Shown here: positions 9,266 to 19,944 of the stretch, one piece after another
How positions within the stretch are numbered: the stretch's first letter is position 1
How the letters are laid out: every line of letters starts with the position of its first letter
Assembly (NCBI GenBank): GCA_022606425.2
Contig: JAHDVF020000155.1
Coordinates: 1 to 64,000 of the forward strand
Direction: 5' to 3'
Source of the DNA: Lepidostoma basale
Taxonomy: Eukaryota > Arthropoda > Insecta > Trichoptera > Lepidostomatidae
Length of the DNA: 64,000 bases
Translations under genes and position numbers: made by a program
The notes under the pieces: model-generated
Databases searched by the model: none
Told to the model about the DNA's origin: nothing
What the model saw: only the letters and a program-made list of their open reading frames with translations

Positions 9266-10425
9266 AAAAAACAATTTTGTTTTAATTTTATTAAAATATG
9301 CATAACCCATTGATTATTAGAGTCGTGATAATCAATAATTATAGGTTTAACTAACTTACTAAATCAAATCAGTTTAATTTATCAATAGACATTACAAAAT
9401 TAATTTTTAAGGCATCTTCAAAATAATTATTGTATGTAGTATACTATCAGAAACGCATGAGAGATGCTTCGACATTAGGAAGACAGGATACTCTCCAGAA
9501 TTAAGAATATTTGCCTTCTGAACGTACTTTCACTAAAAAAAAAAGGAGACCGCGTTCAGCAGATTAATTGCTCTTCCCACCGGTGCCACCAGAGGCTGGT
9601 TGGTTCTGGCGGCCGGTCGGTAAAACAATCTATGCTGTCGCTGTCGGAGATATCTATTAGGGACAAAAGCCGAACACCCACCAGCACGGCCGAGTTCTCG
9701 ACTCACTAACCATATACTAACTCTAACTAATCATCATATCGACTTATGAAATAATGGACCGCCTCACTGTTATATCCTAACATACTTCCGCGCCATTAAT
9801 ACATCGTGTTATGCACGCACGTCGATTTTTCCGGCTTCTCATAGATTTAAATAAATATATAAAAAAATGTAGTATATAACGTGAAATTATCGTATAAAGA
9901 TAAATTAAAATATAAAATAAATTATAATTTCACTTATCTCCTCTTCCTTTATCCCCACTGAACGCAAACTCGACTCGTTTCCATTGCCCTTGAAATTGAT
10001 ATGTTATTTTTTAGCTATCATCAGAGCCCATCGGCATCTCGGGGCTCGAGGGATGACTGATGAGGAGGAACGTTTATTCTTGTAATGGAGGATTGTGGCT
10101 AACCAAATTCTGAGAGACTATGATTGAATATGATTGATGGCAGGCAGGCTGATTAGGGAAACTCTTTTGTTGGATGGAAACCCATCAAGTTATTCAGGGT
10201 GTTTTAAAACACTCACAGACACCTGGACACAAAAGATTATAAATAATTTGGTGGAAGCGTTTCTCGGGCCGGAAAGGGTGGCTTTCGTTAAAGATAACAG
10301 GTCAATGATCCCGATGACCCGATAACAATGTTTTAAGTAAAATAAAATAAATTAAAAATAATTAAATAGTCCATTGTTTTGGCCGAAACACTATGATACT
10401 TTAACATGACATACTGTTAAATAAA
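9265..10425. other. Spacer with one GC-rich patch
   Basis: 9541-9720 is GC-richer (ctcttcccaccggtgccacc, ggcggccggtcggt) and partly resembles 52500-52600. An open frame at 10134-10325 has no recognisable domain. A LINE-T-like bit (catcgtgttatgcacgcacg) occurs near 9803 on the minus strand. No gene is supported. Confidence 0.4.
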
Positions 10426-10429
10426 TAAA

Positions 10430-10600
10430 AAAGTTTTATGTATCACAATAGTATTTTTATTTTACGCGACAGCTGTTTCGTCAACCTATGTTGATATTAT
10501 TGTATCACCTGAAGATGTCAACATAGGTTGACGAAATAGCTGTCGCGTAAAATAAAAATATAATTGTGATCCATAAAACAAAGATTTTTAATTTAACACT
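10430..10600. repeat. Hammerhead element, palindromic pair
   Basis: 10459-10497 carries half a hammerhead on the minus strand (cgcgacagctgtttcgtcaa), and 10502-10550 a full-length copy on the plus strand. Both are bordered by inverted copies of tatcacaat...ttttatttta. The pair shares flanks (ggccgaaacactatgatact at 10381) with the copies at 13215, 24793 and 52640. Confidence 0.7.
10502..10550 (+). ncRNA. Hammerhead ribozyme-like motif
   Basis: The core box CUGAAGA is at 10509-10515. One extra U follows, then a 6-bp stem II (GUCAAC/GUUGAC, 10517-10532) with loop AUAG. GAA is at 10533-10535, and a stem III of type AUAGCUGU (consensus ACAGCUGU, self-complementary) leads to GUC at 10542-10544. 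Stem I is weak (ATCAC against GCGTAA). Activity is uncertain. Confidence 0.6.
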
Positions 10601-11025
10601 TTAAAAATAATTAATAACATATATTTAGTTTAAATACACTTAACGCATTAACACGGTGGAATTCCAAAATGACGAATTTTTTTAATGAATAAAACAGTGT
10701 TGTTTCACTTTTCAAAAGTTGAAAAAACAATAATTTAATTCCTAAAAAAATCGTCTTATTTACAATAGAATTCCATTTATGGCTTTAAGCTCGTTGTCTT
10801 CTTTTGACCAGAAGGTGGCAGCGAGCTGCCGAAACCGGCCAAACCTAAAAACCTAAATGAATTTAACCAATATATTTGTCATATTTTAGTAGAATGTATG
10901 TTTTATTTCACATACATCCTGCTAGTTTAAGTAGAATGTATGTTATATTTAATTGTTGTTATATTTATCTTAACAAAATGAATATGTTGTATTTTACTAG
11001 GATAAATGCCGTATAAATGAGATCA
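10600..11025. other. Hammerhead-element tail and spacer
   Basis: 10640-10740 contains the family module in reverse (aacacggtggaattccaaaa at about 10649, then tgacgaatttttttaatgaa). The remainder, including 10800-11000, shows short ttttattt repeats but no gene. Confidence 0.45.
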
Positions 11026-11029
11026 CTGA

Positions 11030-11235
11030 TAAGAATGTAAGGGAAAAACCATTTATGAGAGAATACCAAACGATGATATAAGGATGAAACGTAGGATGGC
11101 AGATGATTGCATTATTAGTAAAATTAACAAAAATCTCTGAGATGGTTTTACATACAAAACGAATGGAAGGGAAAAGAACGGTTAAAATGTTGCATACAAT
11201 CAGATATGGCGTGATAGTTACTAAGTTAGTTAATT
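11030..11235 (+). pseudogene. Decayed LINE-T-like fragment
   Basis: Translation recovers IPNDDIRMKRRMADDCIISK before a stop. This matches the 43251 copy (IPNDEIRKKSKADNCIMDKI). The end at about 11205 (tggcgtgatagttactaagt) is a degenerate tail. It is more diverged than other LINE-T copies. Confidence 0.65.
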
Positions 11236-11382
11236 AATAATTAAAAAAACATGTGTCTTAAATTATATGAAAAATAAACGTTAAATTTTTTTAACTTTGA
11301 TAGGAAGCCATTTCTTGGTGGTTTGACATATAATAATAATATATTTTAACTTATCATAGTAAAAACTACTTTATTTAGTTAA

Positions 11383-11428
11383 TAGCGCCAACCGGTTTCA
11401 CTCTATAGGGAGCTTCATCAGAGCTATA
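11383..11428 (-). ncRNA. Hammerhead ribozyme-like motif, intact core
   Basis: On the minus strand an intact CUGAUGA (11421-11415) is followed by one A, stem II GCUC/GAGU with a short loop, GAA (11399-11397), the palindromic stem III ACCGGU and a GUU-type triplet. The stem I strands can pair as UAGC with GCUA. The plus-strand view is gccaaccggtttcactctat. Confidence 0.65.
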
Positions 11429-11439
11429 CACATATAAAA

Positions 11440-12285
11440 TTAATACAGAGTGACATAGTATACTCGTAGTGGAGAGAAGTGTCCACCTCAAAAGCCTTAT
11501 ATTTTCCATCCTTCATTTTATGTTTTGAAATTAATTTATTTACTAAAATAATGTTTGGTGCGTTATATTGTAGATTTTTAAGCGAAGCTTTAACATATTT
11601 TTTAACGCAAAATAAAAACATAATAATAAAACTTCCCTTTACTACATAACGACCGCTTGTGAAAACTTCAAAAAGGCCTAAGATAGGAATAAACATTTTA
11701 CGTTGGGGTTGTAGAATATAAAAATTTTACAAGGAATTTTGGCGCCCAGGGTACATTATTACATTATTTATTGCCTAACAAGTGTTTGATGTTATACCTT
11801 TATGGTTTCCTCGACACAACGAAATAAGGAAAACTTAATTATTACCTGAAACACATGCGAAACGTTTTATTAATTTAAAACTTCAAGGGTTTTATCGTAC
11901 TCGAGGTAAGGGGATGATAGATGGCTATATTATTCAAGTTTTTCTAAAGAACTTGTTTACATTTCTGTTGCCCTATACATTTTGAAAGTGTAATAACAAA
12001 AAAAAAGTTTTTCTTTATCAAATGTCAAAATACACAATCATTACGATTGCAAACAGCTGTTTATTTAAAAGTTTTAGTATAATATAGTTAATGGAAAAAT
12101 AAATATCGTTTGAAAGAAGCTATGTCAGCTGTTTTCAACGTTTTAATTGTGAACTCGAACAATGGTGTTAAACTGCATATTAAATAATTAATTCAAATGA
12201 AAACGTCATTTTTACACAAGTTATATTATAGTTTATAATAAACGATAAAAAACTTCTAGAAAACATACGTGTTCGTTCATATTCA
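11440..12285. other. Spacer, nothing recognised
   Basis: Overlapping short frames only. No domain, repeat family or splice structure was recognised. Confidence 0.4.
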
Positions 12286-12289
12286 TTAT

Positions 12290-12770
12290 TTAAAATGGAG
12301 TTTTACATAGGAATAATAAGTATATGAGAACTGACAGTAAGGTCAGAATATACAAAACCTGCGTAGACCTATACAGACATATAGCATTGAGACCAGAGCG
12401 GTTACCACAAGAACGAAGGCTTGAGTGCGGTTGGCAGAAATGCGGACGCTGAGGATGATAGCAGGAAAAACTGTTTAAGATAGGATGAAGAACACGGCTA
12501 TCCGAGAAATCTGCAAGCTGGAAGATGTCGTAAGATTGGGCAGACAACGCAGAAGAAACTGGAATGCGCACGTATAGAGGATGCTCCAGAATTCTATACG
12601 TTGTGGCGTATCAGATTCATACTGGCAACCTTCCTCCCGGAAGACCGATAAAGAGATGGAGGGATAGCTGGGAGTCGATCTCCCAAGAGAAGTAAGTCTG
12701 ATTACAGGAAGAGACCAAAGGTATAAAAGACGAAGAAGAGTTTTACACCCTCGTTCAAGAAACAATACAT
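12290..12770 (+). pseudogene. LINE-D RT C-terminal fragment
   Basis: The plus strand reads, with frameshifts, RTDSKVRIYKTCVDLYRHIA, LRPERLPQERR, TRLSEKSASWK and a final NLPPGRPIKRWRDSWESISQ. This is the LINE C-terminal pattern also seen at 19290-19890 (plus), 27965-28330, 28735-29290 and 49110-49420 (minus). A GAAGAAGA tail occurs near 12730. Confidence 0.75.
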
Positions 12771-12789
12771 ATGTAATGATAACTTAAAA

Positions 12790-13260
12790 TATTGAAAACT
12801 CATTACTATATTTCTTTTAGATTCGCCTTCACTTTGTATTTTGGGTTCATATTTGAATAAATATAACAACGCTTCGTATTTTTACAACACGTTTATATAC
12901 TTATAAACTGTTAAATTAAAAAACTTTGTTATATGTATCAATTGTATTTTTATTTTACGCGACAGCTGTTTCGTCAACCTATGTTGACATCACCAGGTGT
13001 TACAATATTATATTATAAATGTAAAATTTTCGTGATTTCCCGAACCTTTATGGGTATTTGTTACACATAAAGGTTCGAAAAATCAAGAAAATTTGACATT
13101 TTGAAATGATGATGATGTCAACATAGGTTGACGAAACAGCTGTAACGTAAAATAAATATACAACTGAGATACATAAAACAATTTTTTTTAATTTAACCTT
13201 TTATAATGTTAAAGTATCTTAGTGTTTCGGCCAAAACAATGTACTACATAATTTTTAATT
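12790..13260. repeat. Hammerhead-element pair
   Basis: A minus-strand copy at 12957-13006 has the core CUGGUGA (one change from CUGAUGA), stem II GUCAAC/GUUGAC and ACAGCUGUC. A plus-strand copy at 13106-13150 has a decayed core (AUGAUGA) and GUA in place of GUC. The pair encloses about 100 bp that itself contains inverted repeats around acctttatgggtatttg. Flanking aattgtatttttattttacg is shared with 24861. Confidence 0.65.
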
Positions 13261-13269
13261 GAACCAATT

Positions 13270-13730
13270 AAACCAATTAAACAATTTCTTTTATTTTATG
13301 GAAATGACTTGTTTCACTTCTTGAGGCATTATCAAATATGACCGTTTTATAACATTTAAATAAGATTTTTTTTAATGTACTGTATTTCAAGTACTATATA
13401 CTATACTAAAGATCAGTAATTTTACAAAGCAAGCCTTTTTAATTAATGAAAGTAGTAAGCGCGTTGGCGACTGTAATAAGCTATTAACAAATAAGGGTTC
13501 GGTGCGACGCAGCGCCTAAAAGTTGAGAAAGCTTTAATTTGAATTATTCCCTATCATCGTGTGACAACATGCTTCTCCATATTAAAACAGGGTCGCGTTT
13601 CCGCCATTCAAGAAAGTTTAATTCAAATTCCGGGTAACAATGTTGCACGCATGTCATTCTTACGCCCTAAAGTCCAATGCAGGGCTGGAGTAAGGCATTA
13701 AAAAATTCAGTAATTAAACAGTTTGTGTCT
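13270..13730. other. Spacer with a hammerhead-derived remnant
   Basis: Near 13306-13345 the minus strand reads tttgataatgcctcaagaag followed by tgaaacaagtca, the UUGAUAA variant of the family. The rest (13440-13720) is not recognised. Confidence 0.4.
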
Positions 13731-13789
13731 TGGATTTACATTTGAATAACTTTTTGAGAAAAAAAATTTCTGATAACATTTTTTTACAC

Positions 13790-13838
13790 TTTTCACCAAC
13801 ATGTTTCAAAATACCGTCACCCTTCCTCAGTGTGAAAA
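13790..13838 (-). ncRNA. Hammerhead ribozyme-like motif with long stem I
   Basis: On the minus strand the core CUGAGGA (13830-13824) is intact. GAA is at 13807-13805, and the self-complementary ACAUGU is followed by U at 13798. Stem I is a 7-bp match UUUUCAC/GUGAAAA (13838-13832 with 13796-13790) after one A-G mismatch. Stem II is weak, relying on G-U pairs, which is the main doubt. Confidence 0.6.
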
Positions 13839-13984
13839 CAGTTCAATGAAACAAAATCGTTCGTTACTTATATACTAAATGAAAAAAAGGGGGGGGGGAG
13901 AATTAAATCTAGGAGTAGTGTATGTTATTAAGCTAGAACTATGGGACTGTTAATGACAAATACCGTGTGATTTATCCATTCAAT

Positions 13985-14340
13985 CATAATATCTTCTTCT
14001 TCTTCTTCAAGTGCCCTGTCGGGTCCCTCCAATGTTGGCGATCACCTCGGCGAACCTGTCCCTATCCTGCGCCGCTCGGAACAGCTCATCCACACTTCGG
14101 AAGCCGGTCCACTCCCTCACGTTTCGCAGACAGGAAAACTGTCTCCTACCAGGCCCTCGGCGTCCCTCAATTTCCCGCTTCAATATCAGTGGAAGAAGGT
14201 GGTACTTTTCTGAATTCTTCCAAACCTTGATAGTTGACAACAGCTCCCTGTCAACTCTAGCTCGCCTCAGAACTTCGGTATTAGTAACCATGTCTGCCCA
14301 GATAATACTGAATATTAGGTGATAGAGCCACATTTCAAAT
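13985..14340 (-). pseudogene. LINE-C RT C-terminal fragment
   Basis: The minus strand encodes ADMVTNTEVLRRARVDRELL, EIEGRRGPGRRQFSCLRNV, GFRSVDELFRAAQDRDRF and AEVIANIGGTRQGT, followed by a run of GAAGAAGAAGAAG (seen as cttcttcttcttc at 13992). It is the same family as 5160-5690 and closely similar in the overlap (GRRGPGRRQ). The catalytic RT motif lies outside the fragment. Confidence 0.85.
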
Positions 14341-14344
14341 ACTT

Positions 14345-15105
14345 CCAGTTTGTTTATTGAGTTAACTTTTAATCATACATAGGCAAAAATCCGGATATCA
14401 ACTAGAAAGAGAATAAGATTTTTTTTAATACAAGAGAGAGATACATGATTCGAGTCTCTCCGAAAGTAATTCGAAATGCACACGATGCGCATGCCCGAGA
14501 ACATTTCTAGATTATTTTAATTTTGTTCCAATTATTGTTGTATGACAGTAGTGTGCAAAACAAAAGAGAACAATTTAATGTTATTAATTGTGAATTTTTT
14601 AACCTGTGTGAAAAAAAAGATGTACATTAAAAGCTAAAAACTGATTACGATTGTACAGTCAAACAAGTTTTTAAACGGTATAAAACTTTATTTCCGTGAA
14701 TATTGCACGAGTTGCAACTAGTATGTCTAATTATCCGATGTCTTTTAAGCACTCAACTTTCTATGTCATGTTAATTCGCTTAATTAATATAGCTACCCCT
14801 TTCATTAGAAATTGAAACACAGAACTAAATATAATACAATTCTAACTAAAGGCAAAACATTAATTTATGAATATGTTTTAGTTTTAAGCCGAAAAATTAT
14901 TTTATAAGAAATATATTTATTTAGTTAAATTGAAAGAGTTGTTATCACTAATTTAATATAACAATTTTTACAGAGGTTTAAGTTTTATAAAGTTTTTAAA
15001 TAAAAACGAATACTTTCCAGATGTTATTTGAAAAAATAATGTTCATATTTAATTTAACAAATGTCCATATTTGATAGCAATTCTAGAAAATCACGTTTTT
15101 ATTGA
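14345..15105. other. AT-rich spacer, nothing recognised
   Basis: No supported gene, repeat family or regulatory signal was seen. Confidence 0.4.
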
Positions 15106-15109
15106 AGGT

Positions 15110-15275
15110 CAAATATTGAATATCGGCCACGTGAGGAGTCAGAGAAGTCGAATCACGTGCATGAAAAGATGTATGAATGTTGAGTAAGCGAGAAAAATAT
15201 GATAAGAAAGAAAAGTGTGGCAGTCCATTCCTTCTGCTTACGGTAGACGGCGTGATGGTTAGTTAGTTAGTTTTT
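15110..15275 (+). pseudogene. LINE-T 3' micro-fragment with tail
   Basis: caaatattgaatatcggcca through gtgtggcagtccattccttc to gatggttagttagttagttt matches the last coding block and the (TTAG)n tail of LINE-T. The frame is broken by a stop after MNVE. Confidence 0.75.
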
Positions 15276-15279
15276 TTAA

Positions 15280-15728
15280 GGCGTTAATTTGGAAGGATAA
15301 TTTGCAATATTGTTTTATTCACTCTTTCAAGGGGATTTAATTCACTCTTATAATGTGGGAAAAATAGTGTTACAAATTCCCTTTATTTTGTATTCTATTG
15401 TTTGTATTCTGTCAAATCACTGCATCTGGACCTGGTTAACCTTTCTCAACCGTAAAGGATACTGTCGAAGTGAATGAGAGCATCTATCGTGAATTCTGAA
15501 CTCTCCTTTTTAGGTTAGTTGTTCCCAAAGCGAATACATTTTCAGAACAATTTCGTGCATATGAGGTGAACTTTAAATGTAAGCACATACTTCAGCATAT
15601 ACATTAAATAGCAGGTACGTGACGTACTTAGTATATCACAGGAGTACAGACGTTTATATTCTAGAACTCAGCTTAATATACATTCTCGATTATTTAATTT
15701 GCAAAAACGTGAATTTTTAAGAAATATA
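15280..15728. other. Spacer, nothing recognised
   Basis: No coding or repeat signal was recognised. The right end meets the mariner derivative. Confidence 0.4.
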
Positions 15729-16233
15729 GGATTTTTTTTAGAGGTTATGAGGTTTAGAGGTTTTAGAGGTTATTTATAGAGGAACAAATTATGATAATGT
15801 TAATCTCTATGGTTTTGGCTTTATTTAATAGATAATTTTATGCCATTATTTTTTAAATATGATTTCGGACATATAAGCGCCACGGCTAGCTCGAATGAAG
15901 CGCAATCGTGAAATCCAATTTTCGACATTTGTCGTCTTTGTGGATGCGTATTATCCACTAGAGTGTACGTGGTGCGAAAACGATCCATTGTCTTCCGAAT
16001 AACTTGCTGGGATGGACGATTATGTCGACCGTAAAATAAACGTAGTCCACGATAAGTTTGGCGAACCGAACCATGATTTTTATAATAAATTTTCAAGCGC
16101 TATTCTGACGTCAGTCATTTTATGGAAAAATGGCAAAATGTACTGACTACAAATCAACTGTCAACTGTCAAATTGACATTCTGTAGAAACAATGTTGCCA
16201 GTTTAAAAACTAAACCTCTAAAAAAAAACACCC
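15729..16233. mobile_element. Deleted mariner-type element with TIRs and TA flanks
   Basis: Left GGATTTTTTTTAGAGGTT (15729-15746) pairs with right aacctctaaaaaaaaacacc (16213-16232), and both ends abut TA (15727-15728 and 16234-16235), as expected for Tc1/mariner TA duplication. The 505-bp interior retains only the 5' end of the transposase on the minus strand. Confidence 0.8.
15821..16125 (-). pseudogene. Mariner-type transposase N-terminus
   Basis: Minus-strand translation starts near an ATG around 16120, shifts frame, and then reads KIYYKNHGSVRQTYRGLRLF, RHNRPSQQVIRKTMDRFRTT and NTHPQRRQ. This is the N-terminal helix-turn-helix region of mariner-like transposases (DUF4817-type). The catalytic DDE domain is missing. 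A residual C-terminal piece follows (SKIGFHDCASFE), created by the deletion. Confidence 0.75.
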
Positions 16234-16451
16234 TATAAAAAGAAAATCCTGGCTAAAAAAACTTTGAGACCACAGCACAACATTATGGCTATTTCTACCT
16301 TTGATACAGTAGCTCTAAATAGAGCTGTTGTGCTGCATCTGAATTATTCTCGAAAGTTTTCTAGTCAGATTTTTCTTCTATCGACGCTAGTTTTTCCGTT
16401 AATTTAACCTTGGCCAATCAGATTCAGCACTTCATGTTTATCGTTTCTTCC

Positions 16452-16742
16452 ATCTAACTAACTAACTAACCATCATGCAGTATCCCCGAAAGGGTAGGCA
16501 GAAAGAATAGACTGTCCACTTTAACCGATACCGCACTCCATCCTTCTCTTTTCGCCCCGCGGGAGATGCGGTGTGATAGGTTGCGAACCTCATCGCCACC
16601 AATAGGCATCGCCCGCGCCCACTTCGATCGTCCAACCTCCACAAAATAAATCTAAAACAAATAATATAACATACAACGATATAAAATAAAATAACAAAAT
16701 AAAAACAATTTGAAAGACAGAGTGATGGTTAGTTAGTTGCTT
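16452..16742 (-). mobile_element. LTS copy plus a second LINE-T tail
   Basis: The minus-strand copy begins at its (TTAG)n tail (taactaactaactaaccatc, 16455) and runs through ccccgaaagggtaggcagaa, ggttgcgaacctcatcgcca and cttcgatcgtcc to about 16710. A short plus-strand gatggttagttagttg (16724) follows, apparently a second tail fragment. Confidence 0.75.
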
Positions 16743-16744
16743 AG

Positions 16745-17180
16745 ACGTACGTTATTTCTTAGTTTCATATCAATATTGTATTTTTGATTATCGTTCTGTG
16801 CCCAAATGAGTCATCTTAATGTTTTTTTGTTTGTTATGTCACATTTGTGTTTAAGAAAAATAAATTTACTAGCCGAAATAGGGTTCACGATAGTGTGTAT
16901 GTGATGTGAACTACAAAACGCATTTATCATATTATGTTAATGTGACTGAAACTTTGATACATGACATTGGAGACGAGTCCGGCGTGTTAGGAACTATTGT
17001 ACTGTAGAATACGTTCATTGAATTACTAAAGAAGTTCTCTCAAGTTTTTCTTTGGGAATAACAAACGGACGTGTTCCGCTACCATAGTTCGGCCGTAGAG
17101 GGAATTAATACCCTACTTAAGATTCTGGGCTTTTTTCGAAATAATTTAATACTTTATACATTAATTAATTATTAAAATAC
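16745..17180. other. Spacer, nothing recognised
   Basis: No coding or repeat family was recognised. Confidence 0.4.
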
Positions 17181-17184
17181 AATA

Positions 17185-17450
17185 TTCATAGATGGCGTTA
17201 GTGTGTAGATTGAATATACTACCATGTAAAGGGTGGTGTTGGAGATTAACATACTCGTATATACAACTTCCAAAAAGTTGTCAGACATGGTGGTCATAAG
17301 AAAAATAAGGTGGAATGGGGAATGTTGTATTACATAAAGACCCAACCAATGACAGACAGGTCATAAGTCCTGTAAACACCTTAATCAACCATATTTTGTT
17401 TCCAATTTGAATCTTCGTCTCTATTGAGATACAATTGATTCTTTAATTAA
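17185..17450 (+). repeat. REP-A copy
   Basis: It contains atagatggcgttagtgtgta, ccatgtaaagggtggtgttg, gacaggtcataagtcctgta and attgagatacaattgatt. The dinucleotide array that follows starts 35 bp after the repeat end. Confidence 0.75.
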
Positions 17451-17484
17451 TTATGCTTACACACGACGTAAAACCTTTCCATTA

Positions 17485-17696
<212 letters not shown>

Positions 17697-17704
17697 TAAA
17701 CCAT

Positions 17705-17970
17705 CTCTTTATTCTTCTTCTGTTTGTAGATCTTGCGATCTGTTTATGTAGGATATCAACTTTCTTCCTGTGAAGAAGACGACCAGCCTTCCCTCCATTG
17801 CTTTGGTGGTCGAAATATTAAAAAAAAATAAACTTCTTATTCTTCTTCCCCTCGACGCTATCGGTTCCTAGAACTTGCCATATATTTCCATTCTCCAGAT
17901 TTTCTAATTTCTTCTTGTTCTTCCACGTAGCTCGTACACCTTTTCCTTAGTCTGCATCTTGGGAAAAAAA
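17705..17970 (-). pseudogene. Probable LINE tail fragment
   Basis: The plus-strand view shows attcttcttctgtttgtaga, then cttccctccattgctttggt. This is the reverse complement of a GAAGAAGAA tail preceded by a diverged C-terminal LINE region. No clear peptide block was recovered, so the family is unassigned. Confidence 0.35.
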
Positions 17971-18084
17971 GCTTCTAGGAAACGGACGTTTTAATTTTTT
18001 TTTTTAAAGACTAACACCAAAGATTTAAATCAATGATATTAAAATTTAATATATTTAATATATTAAAATATTATGAAAGAGGAA

Positions 18085-18145
18085 TCTGGTCGTGTCCAGG
18101 CTCGAACCCAAGTCCTCTTGATCAGAAGCCTGATTAGTATTAATT
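18085..18145 (-). repeat. tRNA-like fragment, possible SINE head
   Basis: The minus strand reads gacttgggttcgagcctgga, which contains the B-box GGTTCGAGCC, preceded by cttctgatcaag that looks like an anticodon arm. No acceptor stem can be folded and no A-box is convincing, so this is a tRNA-derived remnant, not a tRNA gene. Confidence 0.4.
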
Positions 18146-18149
18146 ATTT

Positions 18150-19040
18150 AAAATGGAATTTTACATCATTCTTCAAGAAATAATAAATACCGTGTCGTCC
18201 ACTTCATTAATTCAATATTTTTACAAAACAAAGGTATTATACGCTGTATATTGCGGAAGTGACCGCCTGCATTCTCTTAAAAATATTTCTAAATTATAAC
18301 AAAAAAAGTCTTGTGAAGTAAATTTATTATGAGAATAACAGTTTGGATTTGGTTGTCAATCCCAAAAAACCTATCGTTGTCAAAATAAATACAAAAGTCG
18401 AAACAGCTGTTAAAACATCGTTTAATTTAATTATAATTTAAAATGAACTTCCATCAAGAGATTTCAGTTACATCATTAGATTATATTGTAATAACAAAAA
18501 TATTTAATAGGGAAACAAGGAAAAACGAAAACGCTTTTCGAAAATGATTTCGGAATTCAGTATAAACGAAAACAATGTTATGTTTTAAAAATATGAGCTT
18601 TCCAAGGCACCCTTATCCTAAACCTTTTCGCAATTTTTCACGAGGGGTAGCCCTTTTTTAAATATCCAATTTATTATATAAAAGCTGACTCGGTCCCATC
18701 CGTTAGGCGTCCGTAACGGCGCCAGCGTCATAGCGGCGTTAGCGTCAGTAACGACATTCCCGTTACAACGGCCACGGTAGCGCGGAGGCGACGCGGTATT
18801 CACGACTCCACGTGTAAATATAAGCATAAAACAATCCTCCCCACGTTCTCCACGTGTAAAACAAAATTTTTAATGAACTTAATATCATTTTTTCATTATC
18901 TCTTAAATTAAAAAAAACAGGGCTTTTTACCGAAGTATATCGCATGTTTTAAATATTTAATCTCTGTTTTGAGATTTTTTTAATAATCAAATTTTCGATT
19001 ATAGATTCTGATGGATTTTAAAAATTGATCTAAAACGCTA
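18150..19040. other. Spacer with a GC-rich patch
   Basis: 18690-18800 is GC-rich with repeated gttaacgg-like and gcgtcagtaacg-like words, but no frame of interest. The remainder is AT-rich. Confidence 0.4.
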
Positions 19041-19044
19041 TCTT

Positions 19045-19255
19045 CTTCTTTTTTTAGTGCCGTGTCAGGTCCCCCTAACGTTGGCGATCACTCCAGCAAA
19101 TGCATCTATATCCTGCGCCACTTGGAACAGGTTCTGAACTTTTATATTTCCTGTCCACTCTTTAATTTTCCGCAGCCAGGACAGCTGCCTTCTACCAACT
19201 CCCCGACGTCCCTCCACTTTACCCATTAATATCAGTCAAAGGAGGTGGTATAAAA
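19045..19255 (-). pseudogene. LINE-C 3' fragment
   Basis: Minus-strand translation reads GKVEGRRGVGRRQLSWLRKI, then EWTGNIKVQNLFQVAQDIDA and FAGVIANVRGT, followed by a GAAGAAGA tail. It is the same family as 13985-14340. Confidence 0.8.
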
Positions 19256-19289
19256 CGCCACATTAAATATTAAAAGTTGATATATAAAA

Positions 19290-19895
19290 TTTATGACCTT
19301 TTCTAAATCACCAAAAATATATAACCTGGCTCTTGAGAATCAACCCATAGAACGGGTCAGTATCTTCAGATTTCTAGGCAAAGACCTAGTTGGAAGAGCT
19401 GATCTGCGTAAAGAACACCGAAGCTAACAAGATAGTCGGAATCACTGGTACTCTAAAATCCACAATATGGAAGAACAAGGACATGGCCATAACGAGTTAG
19501 ATGATAATGTATAAAGCATGCGTAAGACCAATAATAACATGATATTGAAGCAAGGGCAAACACAGTCAGGACAAAACAATTTTTGATGAGTGACATGAAG
19601 ACATTGAGGATGAAAGCAGGCAAGACACTAAGAGATCGCACGAGGAACACCAGAATAATAGAGATATGTGAGACCGAGGATATTATAAGGTGGAGTAGAC
19701 AGCGAAGGAAGGACTTGTTTGGTCATATCCAAAGAATGGACACCACCAGACTCCACTATATAGCACTACATAATTGGCCTCACGAGACTCGTCCTCGTGG
19801 AAGACCTCCTAAAATATGGAAGGATAGCTGGGAATCTACCTCCACTTTACATGAGGAGCAACCATTTAGAGAATAGACCTCAAATGGTTATAATA
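19290..19895 (+). pseudogene. LINE-D RT C-terminal fragment
   Basis: Plus-strand pieces read LALENQPIERVSIFRFLGKD, MKTLRMKAGKTLRDRTRNTR, QRRKDLFGHIQRMDTTRL and RPRGRPPKIWKDSWESTST. The last 97-residue frame (19583-19876) is open. The upstream half is frameshifted. GHIQRM and GRPPKIW are the same landmarks as in the other LINE families. Confidence 0.8.
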
Positions 19896-19944
19896 TAGCA
19901 AGGAAGAAGGATATAAAAACTTATGTTTCCTTAAACCATAATTT

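Noticed and set aside
10134..10325. 63-residue open frame as a gene
   Set aside because: No domain, splice partner or repeat relation supports it.
16273..16335. 9-bp hairpin (cagcacaac/gttgtgctg) as an RNA gene
   Set aside because: The arms are short and there is no conserved partner in the window.
18085..18145. tRNA gene on the minus strand
   Set aside because: Only the B-box and part of the anticodon arm are recognisable.
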